Below the pieces are notes generated by a model. It made no database searches. It was not told the origin of the DNA and was given only the letters and a program-made list of their open reading frames with translations. This document shows, piece by piece, positions 34,664 through 45,670 of a DNA stretch of 64,000 nucleotides. Made by a program: the position numbers and the translations under genes. This stretch comes from Mesorhabditis belari (lineage: Eukaryota > Nematoda > Chromadorea > Rhabditida > Rhabditidae), in assembly GCA_958450365.1 (NCBI GenBank), contig CAUEEP010000729.1, forward strand, positions 702,001 through 766,000, given 5' to 3'. How positions within the stretch are numbered: position 1 is the first letter of the stretch; every line of letters begins with the position of its first letter.

Positions 34664-35315
34664 TTTATTGTAATTAAGCTAGTCCATTTAGTTCTTATTA
34701 ATATTGTTCTTTTGACTACATATATTTAGTTGATTAATTGTAAGCTTCATGCGCGTTTCAGATATTCTTTTTGTGTATAGGAATTGATTTTTCTTTGGAT
34801 CGCGTTTCTCCGATTTTGCCTCTTTGTCCATGTTTGTTCCTGTAGAGATTACGTATTATTATTTATGATATTTGCTGTGTGTGGTTAATTTTATGTTTTA
34901 CATGACTTATGCGCATACATGGGTGATAAAGTTTTATTTGCCATTTAGGTAGTACGACAGTTGAGAAGCTTCTTGTGATTGGGTAGGTTTTTAAAAAGTT
35001 CGTCGTACTTTTTGTTTTAATCAGTAAAAGCTGAGATCACGGTAGCTTTTATGTAAACGCTTCTTTCAAAAAACAAAATGCTCTTTATAGTTTCGAGTCG
35101 GAAAAGTTGGGCTTTTGCTAAAAATGGGCTGAGATTTGATTGGGGCAACAAAACGAGAGGCTTATCAGTTTTCTCAATACTATTCATCAATTCCTTTCTT
35201 CTCTTTTCCTTTTTCCCGACTAGGAGATAAGATTCTCACGAATTCACGTGAAAGCGAACTCCTTTTGAACAAACAGACACATTATCTAGACATTTACTCC
35301 CTTTGGTCAATAAAG
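34664..35315. other. Intergenic, no gene seen
   Basis: Contains the farl-11 3' flank and the upstream flank of the PLP lyase gene. No recognisable motif beyond AT-rich sequence. Confidence 0.5.
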
Positions 35316-38300
35316 ATGAGGTGGGTGAATGATTTTAAATTAGATTTGTACGATTGTACGATAGCTGTGAAAACTTTTAGAAAACAAGTCTCTCCTCTAT
35401 CCTTGCAGTAGGCAATAAACGATACTTTTAGCACTTGGCCTCCTGGTGAAAACGAGGCACGCGAGAAATTTGGTGACGATTTTGTCAATTTGCATATTGA
35501 TAGCAAAATCTCGATTAGCAAAGCGAAAGCGTTAGAGGTTTGGATAAGGATTGGATAGGGATTGGATAAGGATTGGATAGGGATTGGATAAGGATTGGAT
35601 AAGGATTGGATAAGGATTGGATAAGGATTGGATAAGGATAAATGTCTACGCCTAAATGATTAGGCGTAGATAAGGATTGGATAAACGATTAGAATTCTTA
35701 AAATCGTGGTAAAATTTCACCAATTCCTTCAACAGATTCGTTTATCACCAGAATAGAAGAGTTTATCACTGAAAAATTAAGAGCATTCGAATAGAAGAAA
35801 TGCTATAGTCTCGACAATTGACAATAAGCATCAAAAACATTTTAGACATTAGATTTCGAGGAAAGCAAGTGAAAAATGGATACTCTTAATTGATTAGTAC
35901 TTTTTTACATCGAATTTTTACATCGAATTTTTACATAGAATGTTGATCCGGTCGTTGTACCGATCTATCAAACGACCACCTACCGCTTTGCCACTGTGGC
36001 ACAATGGGATCAGCCAAATCATGTGAGAAACATTTGTAAATATAATGGAAATGGAAGTAATGGAAATGGAAGAAATGGAATGTAAAGTTAAAGCTAAATC
36101 TAAAGCTAAAGCTAAATCTAAATCTAGATCTGAATCTAAAGCTAAATCTAAAGCTAAATCTAAATCTAAATCTAAAGCTAAATCTAAATCTAAATGATGC
36201 TCTAGTAATCAAGAAATTTTATGTACTTCTTGAAAATCTCTGGCTAAACCCAGCTCTATCATTTTGCCTTCAAATTTGAATATGTTCAAAGAATCTCTGG
36301 CTCAAAAATCTCTGGCTAAATCCAGCTCTATAATTTTGTCTTCAAATTTGAATATGTTCAACTCTAGGGCTCTAACTATGTCTACAGTCGATGTGGAAAT
36401 CCAACTGTTGAAAATGTTGAGGTGAGCTTTACGAATCTTTACAAATCTTTACAAATCTACAAATCTTTACAAATCTATCTGAGCTAGATTTTCACCAATA
36501 AGCTCTGTAGTGATATGCTGGCAATGTTTAGATTCTCATTCTAGATTCTAGCTTCTAGATTATTCTCTTTTTCAACGTTAGATTCAAATTATCATAACGT
36601 TAACAAAGTCTAGACTCTAGACTCTAGTTCTCTTATACCCTATTTACGGTTGGTATTCAGTATCGCTTGAATTGTTTAGGTGATCGTCTCGGAGTTGGAA
36701 GGAGCTGCTGCGACTCTTGTCTACAATTCGGGTTTAGCTGCCGTTTCAGCGCTTCTTCTCGAGTTTCTATCAGCTGGTGATCATGTGGTATGGGAAATTA
36801 TAAAATATCCAATACTACATTAGCTATCAGTCGCTTATTGCTTTATGAGAGACAATCATAGAAAAAAGTTATTATAGTAATGAGGTTATCATAATTGATA
36901 GAGCTAGAGCTAGAGCTAGAGCTAGAGCTAGAACAAAAACAAGAACAAGATCTAGATCTAGAGCTAGAACAAGAACAAGAACAAGATCTAGTTCTAGTTC
37001 TAGTTCTAGATCAAGGTCTAGATCTAAATCCTAGATCTTTAAGCTTACTCGAATCAGTTGCCTGCCTCAAGAAGTTGATATTTACGTTGATTTTTGAGAA
37101 AAATTCGCTTTACTCGACTCTAGTAACAGTAGAAATTCAATAGTTTTATTCTATTTTATTAAATATTAATATTATTCTTTACATAATAAGAGTTTCAACA
37201 AGGTTTTGATCAAAAAAAATCTAAAAAACTATGGAGCTGAACTTCAAAGTGAAAGCCCACAGTTCAGAAGACCCGGGTTTCCTCTCTCACTACCTTGTCT
37301 TTCTTATTTCTTCGGCTGCATCCAAGGCGCCGGTAGCTCAATGGTAGAGCATCTGGCTGGTAGGCGGGAGGGTCCAGCAAGGGTCGAGGGTTCAATTCTC
37401 CCCTTGGTTCCAAATTCTTTGCCATTCATATCTCTACTTTATTAGCAAGTTTAAAGAAAATCCTAGAGGCTAGATGGCTAGATAAGAACTGAAACAACGA
37501 ATACCGCAGTTAGCTTTCGGAGTCAACCATTTTTTGGGTGCTCATATTTACTAGCAATTTACACTTATTTTTTAAAAAAAGAAGGAAAAAAAAATTTTAA
37601 AAAAAAAAAAAAAGATTTTATAAAAAAAAGGGGAAAAAAAATTTATTTTACCAACACCAGTCATTCTGGAGTGTTGCAATGGTCAACATCATCAATGAAG
37701 CTACAAATAAAGCTATATACAAAGCTATAAACGAGTAGTACAATATTGTCTACCTCAAAATCGATATCAACTTTTCAGGTTTGCATGAAACCGCTCTATT
37801 CTGGGAGCTATTCATTCATGACTGAGACAATGATTCGTTTCGGTGTTACATTCACTTTTGTCGATGTGGAAAAGGAGAAAGATTTCGTGGGAGCCGTTGA
37901 AAAAGCGATTAAAGAAAATACGAAAGTTGGTGCTATCGATGTACTTTGTGCTGAAAATTGTAAACATATCCTTTTCGAGAGCACTGAATTCTCTAGCTCG
38001 ATTTGGAAAAAGAAGATTCAGTGCCAGAAAGGGTGTGTTTACAAGATCTATAGTTTTTTTTAGATCATTTGATCTAAATTCTTTGATTGAGAGGTCTCTA
38101 ATTGATGAATAGAGAAATAGAGAAATAAGGAACCTTTTGGAATAGAGAAAAGGTCGAACAAATATAGCGTGATTGACTGATAAATTGGTTCAAGGCTATC
38201 GGATCTTCTTTGCAAGATAGCCAGTTGATTCAAGTTGTCAGAAGAATCAAAAAAGAGTCGAGCCGGGAGTCGAACCCGGAACCCTGGGCTTGGCAGGCTA

Positions 38301-41300
38301 GGGTGCTAACCACTACACCACAAGGGAGTCAAAAGCCCTGGCGAGAGAGGGCGTTAAGTAGGTGTTAAAGGCTATTTAATCGATTCTCTTTCAAATTCGA
38401 TTGACTTTAAAGTACAGAATTTTTAGATGCTAATTTTTAAATTAGCTTTTCGAACGCCAGTTGATTCAAGTTGTCAGAAGAAACAAAAAGGGGTCGAACC
38501 GGGAGTCGAACCAGGGACCCTTGGCTTAGCAGGCTAATGTGCTAACCACTACACCACAAGGGAGTCACAAAAAAATGAAAAAATTCTGAACGACAGAAAA
38601 AAAGTTATAGAAGCAGGAAGTTCTCTAAAAAAACAATGATTTTTTTTCGCTTTTTTGTACGGGAATTTAGGCTGAAACCATGTTTTTCGGAATCAGCGTT
38701 GAAAATTACCCTAGAGAACGCAAAACATTTTTTTTTAAAAACTGCCGCGCGCCGGAGTCGAACCCTCCACCCTCATAGCACAGCTTTTAGACTTTTCTTT
38801 ATAGAGGTCTGAAAGCGGTGATTTGAGTAGAGTGTGTTTCTCGCGAGTAAGTAATTACTAGAGTAATAGCTCGAGTAGCAGCTCTGGTAGCAGCTCTAGT
38901 AGCAGCTCCAGTAGCAGCTCCAGTAGCAGCTCGAGTAATAGCTCTAGTAGCAGCTCTGGTAGCAGCTCTAGTAGCAGCTCCAGTAGCAGCTCCAGTAGCA
39001 GCTCGAGTAATAGCCTAGTAGCAGCCTGGTGCAGCCGTAGCAGCCCAGTAGCAGCCCAGTAGCAGCTCGAGTAATAGCTCTATAGCAGCTCTGGTGCAGC
39101 TCTAGTAGCAGCTCCAGTAGCAGCTCCAGTAGCAGCTCGAGTAATAGCTCTAGTAGCAGCTCTGGTGGCAGCTCTAGTAGCAGCTCTAGTAGCAGCTCCA
39201 GTAGCAGCTCGAGTAATAGCTCGAGTGAATTTTGATTGATTTTAATGAATCTAGATTGTAAAAGTAGAAAAACAAGTGTTCAAGCTACGGATTGACGGAT
39301 TTACTATGTTTAGAGTACTTTCAAAAAACCCTATGAGCTAACTACAGGGTATTAAAGGGTCCCCCATTCTTGTCAAGGTCACCTATCCAAAAGAAAGATC
39401 TATCTAGGTCACTTAAATTATCTAGATCACTTAGCTTATCATATCTAGCTCAAAGAAAATCGAAAACAATAGATGAGTAGGATTAAAATCTAAAAAAAGA
39501 TCTAGTAAATCTAAAAAAAATGAATTTTCTAGCTTGTTATCAAGTTTTTTCTCTTTAGTTGATTTACTTGGAAGCGATTGCAAATCCATCAATGGCTGTT
39601 CCGGATATTCTTGAAGTGGTTGAAGTCAAAAAGAGACACACGGTTAGGAGTTTAAATGATAAATGAAACGATAAAATGATAGAAAATGAAAGAAAATGAA
39701 AGAAAATGAAAGAAAATGAAAGAGAAACTCGTTCTTTCTCTTTACTTTCTCAAAATGAACCCAAAAACAGCCAAAAGCAGCCAAAAAACACCCAAAAACA
39801 CCCAAAAAACACCCAAAACCCACCCTTTCTCGTGCACTCATTTCACCACTTTCCTTTCCTCAAGACAAGAAAAACCCGCTGTACACTCGAGAGAATGGGT
39901 TCTGATTTTGAGCAAAACAAGAATAAATTGTTTACTTAATGATACACAGCTCTACAATTTAAACCATTTAACCGAGGATCAATGAGAGGGAAAGTCTGTT
40001 GCCAGCAGCCGCGGTAATTCCAGCTATACAACTTTCTCGCGCAAAACTTGAACCAAAAAAAATTTCAGCAAACGAAACTCGTCGTCGATGCGACTTTTGC
40101 CTCTCCATATCTCTTGCAATCGCTAAAAATTGGCGCCGATTTCGCATTGCACAGCGGGTTGGTGACAATTTGGTTCAAAAAAAATTGATAGATTATATAA
40201 AGAAGTGAAGGAATTGGTAAAGAGTTAACTAGATTATATAAAGAAGTGAAGGAATTGGTAAAGAGTTAACTAGATTACCATAAAGTAGTGAAAGAATAGT
40301 ATATAAAGGAGTCAATAAAGAATTGAAGAATATAAAGATCTACAGAAAGTCAATAAAGTAAAGAAATTGTCAAAAAAGTCAGATTTCCGGGGAAGGGATC
40401 GAACCCTCGATTACCAAAAGGGTCGCTGGTTTACCAGGCCATCGCTCTAACCACTGAACCATCCGGTAGCTTGAAGGGTCGAGAGAAAAGAGAAAGACAA
40501 GGGGGAGGTCGAAAGAAAGATGCAAGCTAAACGATTCTAACAAATCAGAGTATAGGAAGAGCTTAAACAAACAGCTTACTTAGCTTGGCTTATTTTAGCG
40601 ATTCCCAAAAGGGTAGCTGGTTTTCTTACCGTAAAAAGCTTACCGTAAATACTGTAATAGTACCCCACCCCCCATAATGACAGTGCGGAGTGTTGCGCAG
40701 TCTAGCTTTGGACGAGTTTTTCTCGACACTGGTTTATGCTACAATGCTGGTTTTGGTATCAAAAAATAGCCCTGAATCTCAGCTATTTTTTGATACCAAA
40801 GAGCACATTGTAGCATAAATCAGTGTCGAGAAAAACTCGCTCAAAGCTAGACTACGAAACACTCCGCCGTCATATCGGGGTGGGGTACTATTACAGTATT
40901 TATGGTAGGTTTAACCCGGGCTAAATTGAAATTTACAGCTCAAAATACATTGGTGGTCATTGCGATGTGATTGCTGGTTGTATCAGTTGTGGATCATTGA
41001 TGGATTGGCAACGTTTGAAGACACAGCAATTGACAACAGGGAGTGCATTGGTGAGGAAGTTGTAGAGGAAGTTGTAGAGGAGGTTGGAGAGGAAGTTGGA
41101 GAGGAAGCTGTAGAGGAAGTTGTAGAGGAAGTTGTAGAGGAGGTTGGAGAGGAAGTTGGAGAGGAAGCTGTAGAGGAAGTTGTAGAGGAAGTTGTAGAGG
41201 AGGTTGGAGAGGAAGTTGGAGAGGAAGCTGTAGAGGAAGTTGTAGAGGAAGTTGTAGAGGAGGTTGGAGAGGAAGTTGGAGAGGAAGTTGGAGAGGAAGC

Positions 41301-44300
41301 TGTAGAGGAAGTTGTAGAGGAAGTTGTAGAGGAGGTTGGAGAGGAAGTTGGAGGGGAAGCGTAGAGGAAGTTGTAGAGGAAGTTGTAGAGGAGGTTGGAG
41401 AGGAAGTTGGAGAGGAAGTTGGAGAGGAAGTTGTAGAGGAAGTTGTAGAGGAAGTTGTAGAGAAAGTTGCAGCTGCAAGTACAGAACTAAACTAATTACA
41501 GCGATTAACAAAAGTAGTCAAACAGTACAGTAGAAGAGTAGTTAAAGCCTTGAAAGTCTAGAATTGTAAGTCTAGAGCTACACGTCTAGAATTACAAGTC
41601 TAAGCTTCTAAGCAATGATCAGCTCTTCCTTTCCTCTTTCTTTCCTCTTTCTTTCTCTTCTTCTAATCCGATTTATCTATGTTTTTCATTATTATTTCAA
41701 ATATTTATAGATCTATTTCTTAGATCTGATCTAAAACAAAAAAAGGATTGAGAAAGATGAAATCAGTAAGGCATTAAAAAGGGCTATTATAGATGCGATG
41801 TCATAATTTTCCCCCCGAAAAATCGTTCTCTCTATAATTTATAGAGAGAGAGAGATTGTTGCAAATGATTACAGAGTCCGATGGATGCGGCCCTTTTGAC
41901 GAGAGGACTCAAGACCTTGGCATTGAGGATGGATAAGATCAGTGAAACGGCACAAAAAGTAGCCAAATATCTAGATGAACATCGAAAGGTGAGTGGAGAG
42001 AGGGGAGGAAGCGATTTGAATTTGAATTCGGTTCGGTTTGAGTTTGAGTTTTGTTGGTAGGTTTGGTTTGAGCTTGAGTTTGAGCGCTGAGTTTGAGCTT
42101 GAGCTTGATTAGAAAGTGTCCTTACACAGAGTCAGAGGCTTCTAGACGATAAAAAGCTAATTGGTCTAGAGATTTTGGTTTAAGAATACTTGTTCTAGCC
42201 TTCTGATTGATCTGATAGCTGATTCCTGGCTTGACCCATGATTTCTGGCTTGATTCTGGCCAGTTTTTGGATCCAAAGAAAGTCTGACCAGGTCAAGCAA
42301 GGCCAGAACTACTAAAATTTAGGACTTGGCTCTTGATATGACTCTTGGATTGTAAGCTAAGCTTGTAAGCCAAGCCAAGCCAAGCCGCCAAGCCAAGCCA
42401 AGCCGCCTAGCCTAGCCTAGCCAAGCCAAGCCAAGCCAAGCCAAGCCAAGCCTAGCCTAGCCAAGCCAAGCCAAGCCAAGCCAAGCCAAGCTTGTAAGCC
42501 AAGCCAAGCTTGTAAGCCAAGCCAAGCTTGCAAGCCAAGCCAAGCTTGTAAGCCAAGCCAAGCCAAGCTTGTAAGCCAAGCCAAGCTTGTCAAGCCAAGC
42601 TTGTAAGCCAAGCCAAGCTTGTAAGCCTAGCCAAGCTTGTAAGCCTAGCCAAGCTTGTAAGCCTAGCCAAGCCAAGTCAAGCCAAGCTTGTGAGCCAAGC
42701 CAAGCCAAGCAAGCTAGTCCAGGATTCTACAGCACTAGGCGAAGATTTTTAAACCAGACTAGAACAAGACTTAGATTGTCTTGAACCATTCTGAACCTTT
42801 TCTTTAACAAAACAGGATTTAGACTTTTCAAATAACCCTGACATTCATTTGACTAAAGTAAAGATGAATCGGTTTGTAGGGAAAGCTCCAGGCATTGTAT
42901 GCTGAGCTGAATCAGCTCCAGGCATTGTATTTCTAAATTCTAATTTCACTAAATGTCTGTAATGAATGTAAATTGAAATGGATTTAACAATTTCAATAAA
43001 ACATTCAATAAAACTCTAGGTCATTCACACGTTTTACCCAGGTCTTCGATCCCATCCACAACACGAAGCTGCCAAGAAGGTTTCTTTATTAAAATATTCT
43101 TTAAACTTTCAAGAAAACAAGAAAACAAAGGATTTCCAGTTGTTTCCTCATGGAAAATTCTCAGGAATGATCGGATTTGATGTGGGTTCGGCGGAGAAAG
43201 CGATTAAGTTGATTGAGGTGAGATCGAGAGCTTCTAGAGCTTCTAGAGCTTCTAGAGATCCGATAACAACTCCATAAAAATCAATTTGCAATAGTACTTT
43301 GTGCTGAGAATTGTAAACGCATCTTTTCTAGTGCATTGAATTCTTTATTTTCTTTAAAAAATCCATCAAAAATTGTGTGTGTACGATTTTGCATAGTTCT
43401 TTCTATAAAACTATTTAGAATCTTCGCCTAATCACTCTGGCGGTGTCATTGGGTGGAACAGAGTCATTGATCGAGCATCCATTCGCAATGTCACACGGTA
43501 AACAGCTGCTTCGTGCTGAGAACGAAGAAGCCATGGTGGCGCCTGGACTTCTCCGATTCAGGTGCAATTCTAGAGCCTTCGAGAGCCTTCTAGAGCCTTC
43601 TAGAGCCTTCTAGAGCCTTCTAGAGCTTTCTAGAGCCTTCTAGAGCTTTCTAGAGCCTTCTAGAGCCTTCTAGAGCCTTCTAGAACCTTCTAGAGCTTTC
43701 TAGAGCCTTCTAGAGCCTTCTAGAGCTTTCTAGAGCTTCCTAGAGCCTTCTAGAGCCTTCTAGAGCCTTCTAGAGCCTTCTAGAGCTTTCTAGAGCCTTC
43801 TAGAGCCTTCTAGAGCCTTCTAGAGCTTTCTAGAGCCTTCTAGAGTTTAAATATTTAAATATTTAAATAAAATCTCTTTATAACGACTCTTCAACGGAAT
43901 GAAAGGGATCATTATATAGAAAAATGCTTCCATTATATAGAGATTGCCGTTTTTTATATAGCTTAGCATCGGCTAGGACCAAAAATTCGTTTCATTCTAT
44001 AATAGCCGTTGTAGCCAACCGGATAGGTGGCTTGTCTCCTAGTCGGGGAGTTAAGGGTTCAATGCCGGCGGCTAGAAAGAGCTGGTTCTTTTTTTTCCAT
44101 TATTATGGGTTTTTTTTCTTAACAACATTTAGGCAATAGGGGTAATTAGGGGTAAAAATCTCCTCGTTTGCGTTGTAATTCATTATTCGTGTCGAATAAA
44201 TCTACATACCGACCGTAAATACTGTAATAGTACCCCCGCTCGTACAGTCGCGTAGTCGCCAAAGTTTTTTAGCATTTCATTTTTTTCAAAGCGCCCGTAC

Positions 44301-44850
44301 TTTCAAAAAATGCGTGTTTGGTATCAAAAAATAGCCCTGAATTTCAGCTATTTTTTGATACCAAAACGAACATTGTAGCATAAACCAGTGTCGAGAAAAA
44401 CTCGTTCAAATTTAGACTACCCAAGAAAAAACTTTGTAGTCACCGGGATCGAACCAGCTTTGGACGAGTTTTTCTCGACACTGGTTTATGCTACAATGCT
44501 CGTTTTGGTATCAAAAGATAGCCCTGAATTTCAGGGCTATTTTTTGATACCAAAACGAACATTGTAGCATAAATCAGTGTCGAGAAAAACTCGTTCAAAG
44601 CTAGACTACGCAACGCTCCGCACCGTTATGTGGGGGGGGTACTATTACAGTATTTACGGTATAGAGTTTTCCATTAAACAAAGTTCGATTATAAAGAAAG
44701 ATTGTAGATTTTATAGAAATTTTGAATAAAAACTCTTTTAAATCACAATTTATCATTTTTAGCATTAGGATTTTAGCAAAATTTAGCATTGGTGTCGAAA
44801 ATGCGGTGGATTTGATCGCTGATTTGGAGCGAGCTCTTCAAATGCTTTGA
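35316..44850 (+). CDS. PLP-dependent trans-sulfuration family lyase (cystathionine/methionine gamma-lyase-like)
   Basis: Exons 35316-35320, 35432-35537, 35939-36022, 36368-36421, 36680-36787, 37779-37925, 39559-39642, 40069-40157, 40939-41050, 41875-41988, 43020-43079, 43140-43217, 43419-43561, 44787-44850 sum to 1248 nt, 415 residues, the full family length. Motifs: PIYQTTTYRF, YVYSRCGNPTVENVE, YNSGLAAVSA, PLYSGSYSF with the PLP-stacking Tyr (126), LEAIANPSM, VVVDATFASPYL with the pyridine-nitrogen Asp (203), and HSGSKYIGGH with the PLP Lys (228). The C-terminal domain has GGTESLIEHPFAMSHG and IGVENAVDLIADL. The usual Asn after the Asp is Ala here. Sequence alone does not separate cystathionine beta- or gamma-lyase from methionine gamma-lyase. 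The coding part of exon 1 is only 5 nt (ATGAG), which makes the start model plausible rather than proven. Introns up to 1.6 kb carry satellites, tRNA-like sequences and an 18S rRNA fragment. Confidence 0.9.
35538..35690. repeat. Minisatellite GGATTGGATAA
   Basis: Tandem GGATTGGATAA and GGATTGGATAGG units at the start of an intron of the PLP lyase gene. Confidence 0.85.
36085..36196. repeat. Hexamer array TAAATC/TAAAGC
   Basis: Tandem CTAAATCTAAAGCTAAATC units in an intron of the PLP lyase gene. Confidence 0.85.
36897..37035. repeat. Hexamer array GAGCTA / AAGAACAAG
   Basis: Runs of GAGCTAGAGCTA, AACAAGAACAAG and TCTAGTTCTAGT make a degenerate hexamer block in an intron of the PLP lyase gene. 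Confidence 0.85.
37322..37411 (+). repeat. tRNA-like sequence (pol III box A/B)
   Basis: Box A-like GGTAGCTCAATGGTAGAGC and box B-like GGGTTCAATTC occur at tRNA spacing, with CCAAGG near the left end pairing with CCTTGG at the right. The anticodon arm is interrupted and no standard cloverleaf forms. Likely tRNA pseudogene. Confidence 0.45.
37938..38052. mobile_element. Short palindromic intronic element (GTACTTTG family)
   Basis: GATGTACTTTGTGCTGAAAA, then TTGTAAAC, then GAGCACTGAATTC in one direction and GATTCAGTGCCAGAAAGGG then TGTGTTTAC in the other. Related half-copies lie at 43290-43350 and 45243-45290. Confidence 0.6.
38255..38330 (-). repeat. tRNA-like sequence, Gly(GCC)-like loop
   Basis: On the minus strand box A TGGTGTAGTGG, a loop CTGCCAA (anticodon position GCC) and a perfect T arm CCGGGTTCGACTCCCGG. 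The anticodon stem and acceptor stem are mispaired. The 35 bases flanking it recur beside the next copy. Confidence 0.5.
38490..38567 (-). repeat. tRNA-like sequence, second copy of the pair
   Basis: Same structure as 38255-38330, with loop CTGCTAA and a less perfect T arm. It shares the flank CCAGTTGATTCAAGTTGTCA with that copy, so the pair arose by duplication of a longer unit. Confidence 0.5.
38865..39232. repeat. Minisatellite, 12-bp unit AGCTCCAGTAGC
   Basis: Long tandem array of AGCTC(C/T)AGTAGC with GAGTAATAGCTC variants, including slightly shortened units around 39010-39090. In an intron of the PLP lyase gene. Confidence 0.9.
39953..40025 (+). pseudogene. Fragment of nuclear 18S rRNA gene
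   Basis: The stretch contains GCCAGCAGCCGCGGTAATTC, the near-universal 530-loop of small-subunit rRNA. It is preceded by TACAATTTAAACC and GAGGATCAATGAGAGGG as in nematode 18S. A few substitutions (for example AGTCTGTTGCC where the rRNA has AGTCTGGTGCC) show it is a decayed copy. About 73 bases are recognisable. It ends 43 bases before exon 8 of the PLP lyase gene. Confidence 0.85.
40387..40469 (-). repeat. tRNA-like sequence with extra arm
   Basis: On the minus strand box A TGGTTCAGTGG and T arm GAGGGTTCGATCCCTTC are good. CTGGTAAACCAG forms a hairpin but not a 7-base loop with U33. Likely pseudogene. Confidence 0.45.
40641..40907. mobile_element. Palindromic MITE (TACCGTAAATACTG family), copy 1
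   Basis: TACCGTAAATACTGTAATAG at the left is mirrored by CTATTACAGTATTTATGGTA at the right. Inside, GAGTTTTTCTCGACACTGG and GGTATCAAAAAATAGC are each palindromically repeated. Other copies: 44211-44661 and 50275-50595. Confidence 0.85.
41046..41470. repeat. Higher-order minisatellite, 60-bp unit of five 12-mers
   Basis: 12-mers of the form GAGGAAGTTGTA, GAGGAGGTTGGA and GAGGAAGCTGTA are arranged in a repeating order of five, about seven times. The array starts almost at the donor site of exon 9 of the PLP lyase gene. Because 12 is a multiple of 3, it gives long false open frames on both strands. Confidence 0.95.
42360..42715. repeat. Satellite of AGCCA and AGCTTGTAAGCC units
   Basis: Runs of GCCAAGCCAAGC alternate with GCTTGTAAGCC. 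Long open frames of alternating Trp-Leu or Ser-Gln-Ala here are compositional. Confidence 0.9.
43568..43848. repeat. Minisatellite, 10-bp unit TTCTAGAGCC
   Basis: Nearly 28 tandem units with GCC/GCT variants, starting just after the donor site of exon 13 of the PLP lyase gene. A short block of the same unit recurs at 45087-45132, beyond the gene. Confidence 0.95.
44012..44075 (+). repeat. tRNA-like sequence, relative of 14123-14194
   Basis: TAGCC at the left pairs with GGCTA at the right. CTCC/GGAG encloses a 7-base loop TAGTCGG, and box B is GGTTCAATGCC. Position 33 of the loop is A instead of U. Same family as the copy 30 kb away. Confidence 0.5.
44211..44661. mobile_element. Palindromic MITE (TACCGTAAATACTG family), copy 2 (compound)
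   Basis: CCGTAAATACTGTAATAG and CTATTACAGTATTTACGG at the ends. The interior holds two successive palindromes with GGTATCAAAAAATAGCC and CTCGACACTGGTTTATGC, suggesting one copy inserted in or duplicated inside another. GTACAGTCGCGTAGTC occurs near 44234. Confidence 0.8.
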
Positions 44851-45504
44851 TTTACAATGCAAAAAAAACAAAAGCTTTGTTGTGCAAATAAAGAATTAAA
44901 TAATTCTGTAAAAAATGTTTTCTTTGTTTTTTTTTTCGGCTTACAATTTATCTGGTGTAAAATCTCCGACAGTCGGGGGGTGTCAATTGGAAAGAGACGG
45001 ACAAACGACGGGAATTCATCGAAATTTTGCGACTTTTTAGCTTAGAAATGTGAAATGAAAGAGTTTTTGGCATTTTTTGAGATTACAGTACTTTCTAGAG
45101 CCTTCTAGAGCTTTCTAGAGCCTTCTAGAGTACTTATTTACAGACAAATTGATGTCTGGATGGCTATTTTGCACTGTTTACAAGCTTTTTGCGTTTTTGA
45201 ATGTCCTAAATCAAAAAACAAAGCTTGAAATCAATATCCTAGCTTTGTACTTTGTGCTTGAATGTAAACGCTCCTTTCTGGCGCACGGGTTTCTTGCGGC
45301 AAGCGAGAAAAATCCGAATTCAAGGCTGCGTTTATCGTTTTTTTCAGCACTGGAGTCAATTTTAAGTCAATCAAACTGTAGTCAATTTTAAGCTAAAATT
45401 TCAAAGCTAGAACGATATTGTACCATTTGATTTGACTAGTTTTAGTCAAGATTTTGGAATATTCATTACAAGAAAAAATTTTGAAACAAAAAAGGCAAGA
45501 AATT

Positions 45505-45590
45505 GGCGCCGAGAGGAGTCGAACCCGCGACCACGACCACCTTCCGTTCGTTGAGAGACGCGCGTGTTAACCACTCGGCCACTTGGGCAC
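45505..45590 (-). repeat. tRNA-like sequence, Leu/Ser type
   Basis: On the minus strand, GTGCC at the start pairs with GGCGC at the end. Box A TGGCCGAGTGG and box B GGTTCGACTCC are intact, with a long variable region. It is the best paired of the tRNA-like sequences here, but the anticodon arm does not close cleanly. Repeated CCACTCGG(C) words follow it at 45590-45655. Confidence 0.5.
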
Positions 45591-45670
45591 TTGGGTCGAC
45601 CAGTCGGCCACTCGGTGTTAACCACTCGGCCACTAGGTCTTAACCACTCGGCTAGCGAAAACTTGCCGTT

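Noticed and set aside
37206..37445. 79-codon open frame over 37322-37411
   Set aside because: It overlaps the tRNA-like sequence and lies within an intron; codons reflect the tRNA-like bases.
40957..41511. Open frames of 134-184 codons on both strands (Glu-Val and Leu-Gln rich)
   Set aside because: They are the translation of a 12/60-bp minisatellite whose period is a multiple of three; the region is an intron of the PLP lyase.
42417..42708. Trp-Leu-Ala repeat frames that look like a membrane or structural protein
   Set aside because: Direct translation of the AGCCA satellite.
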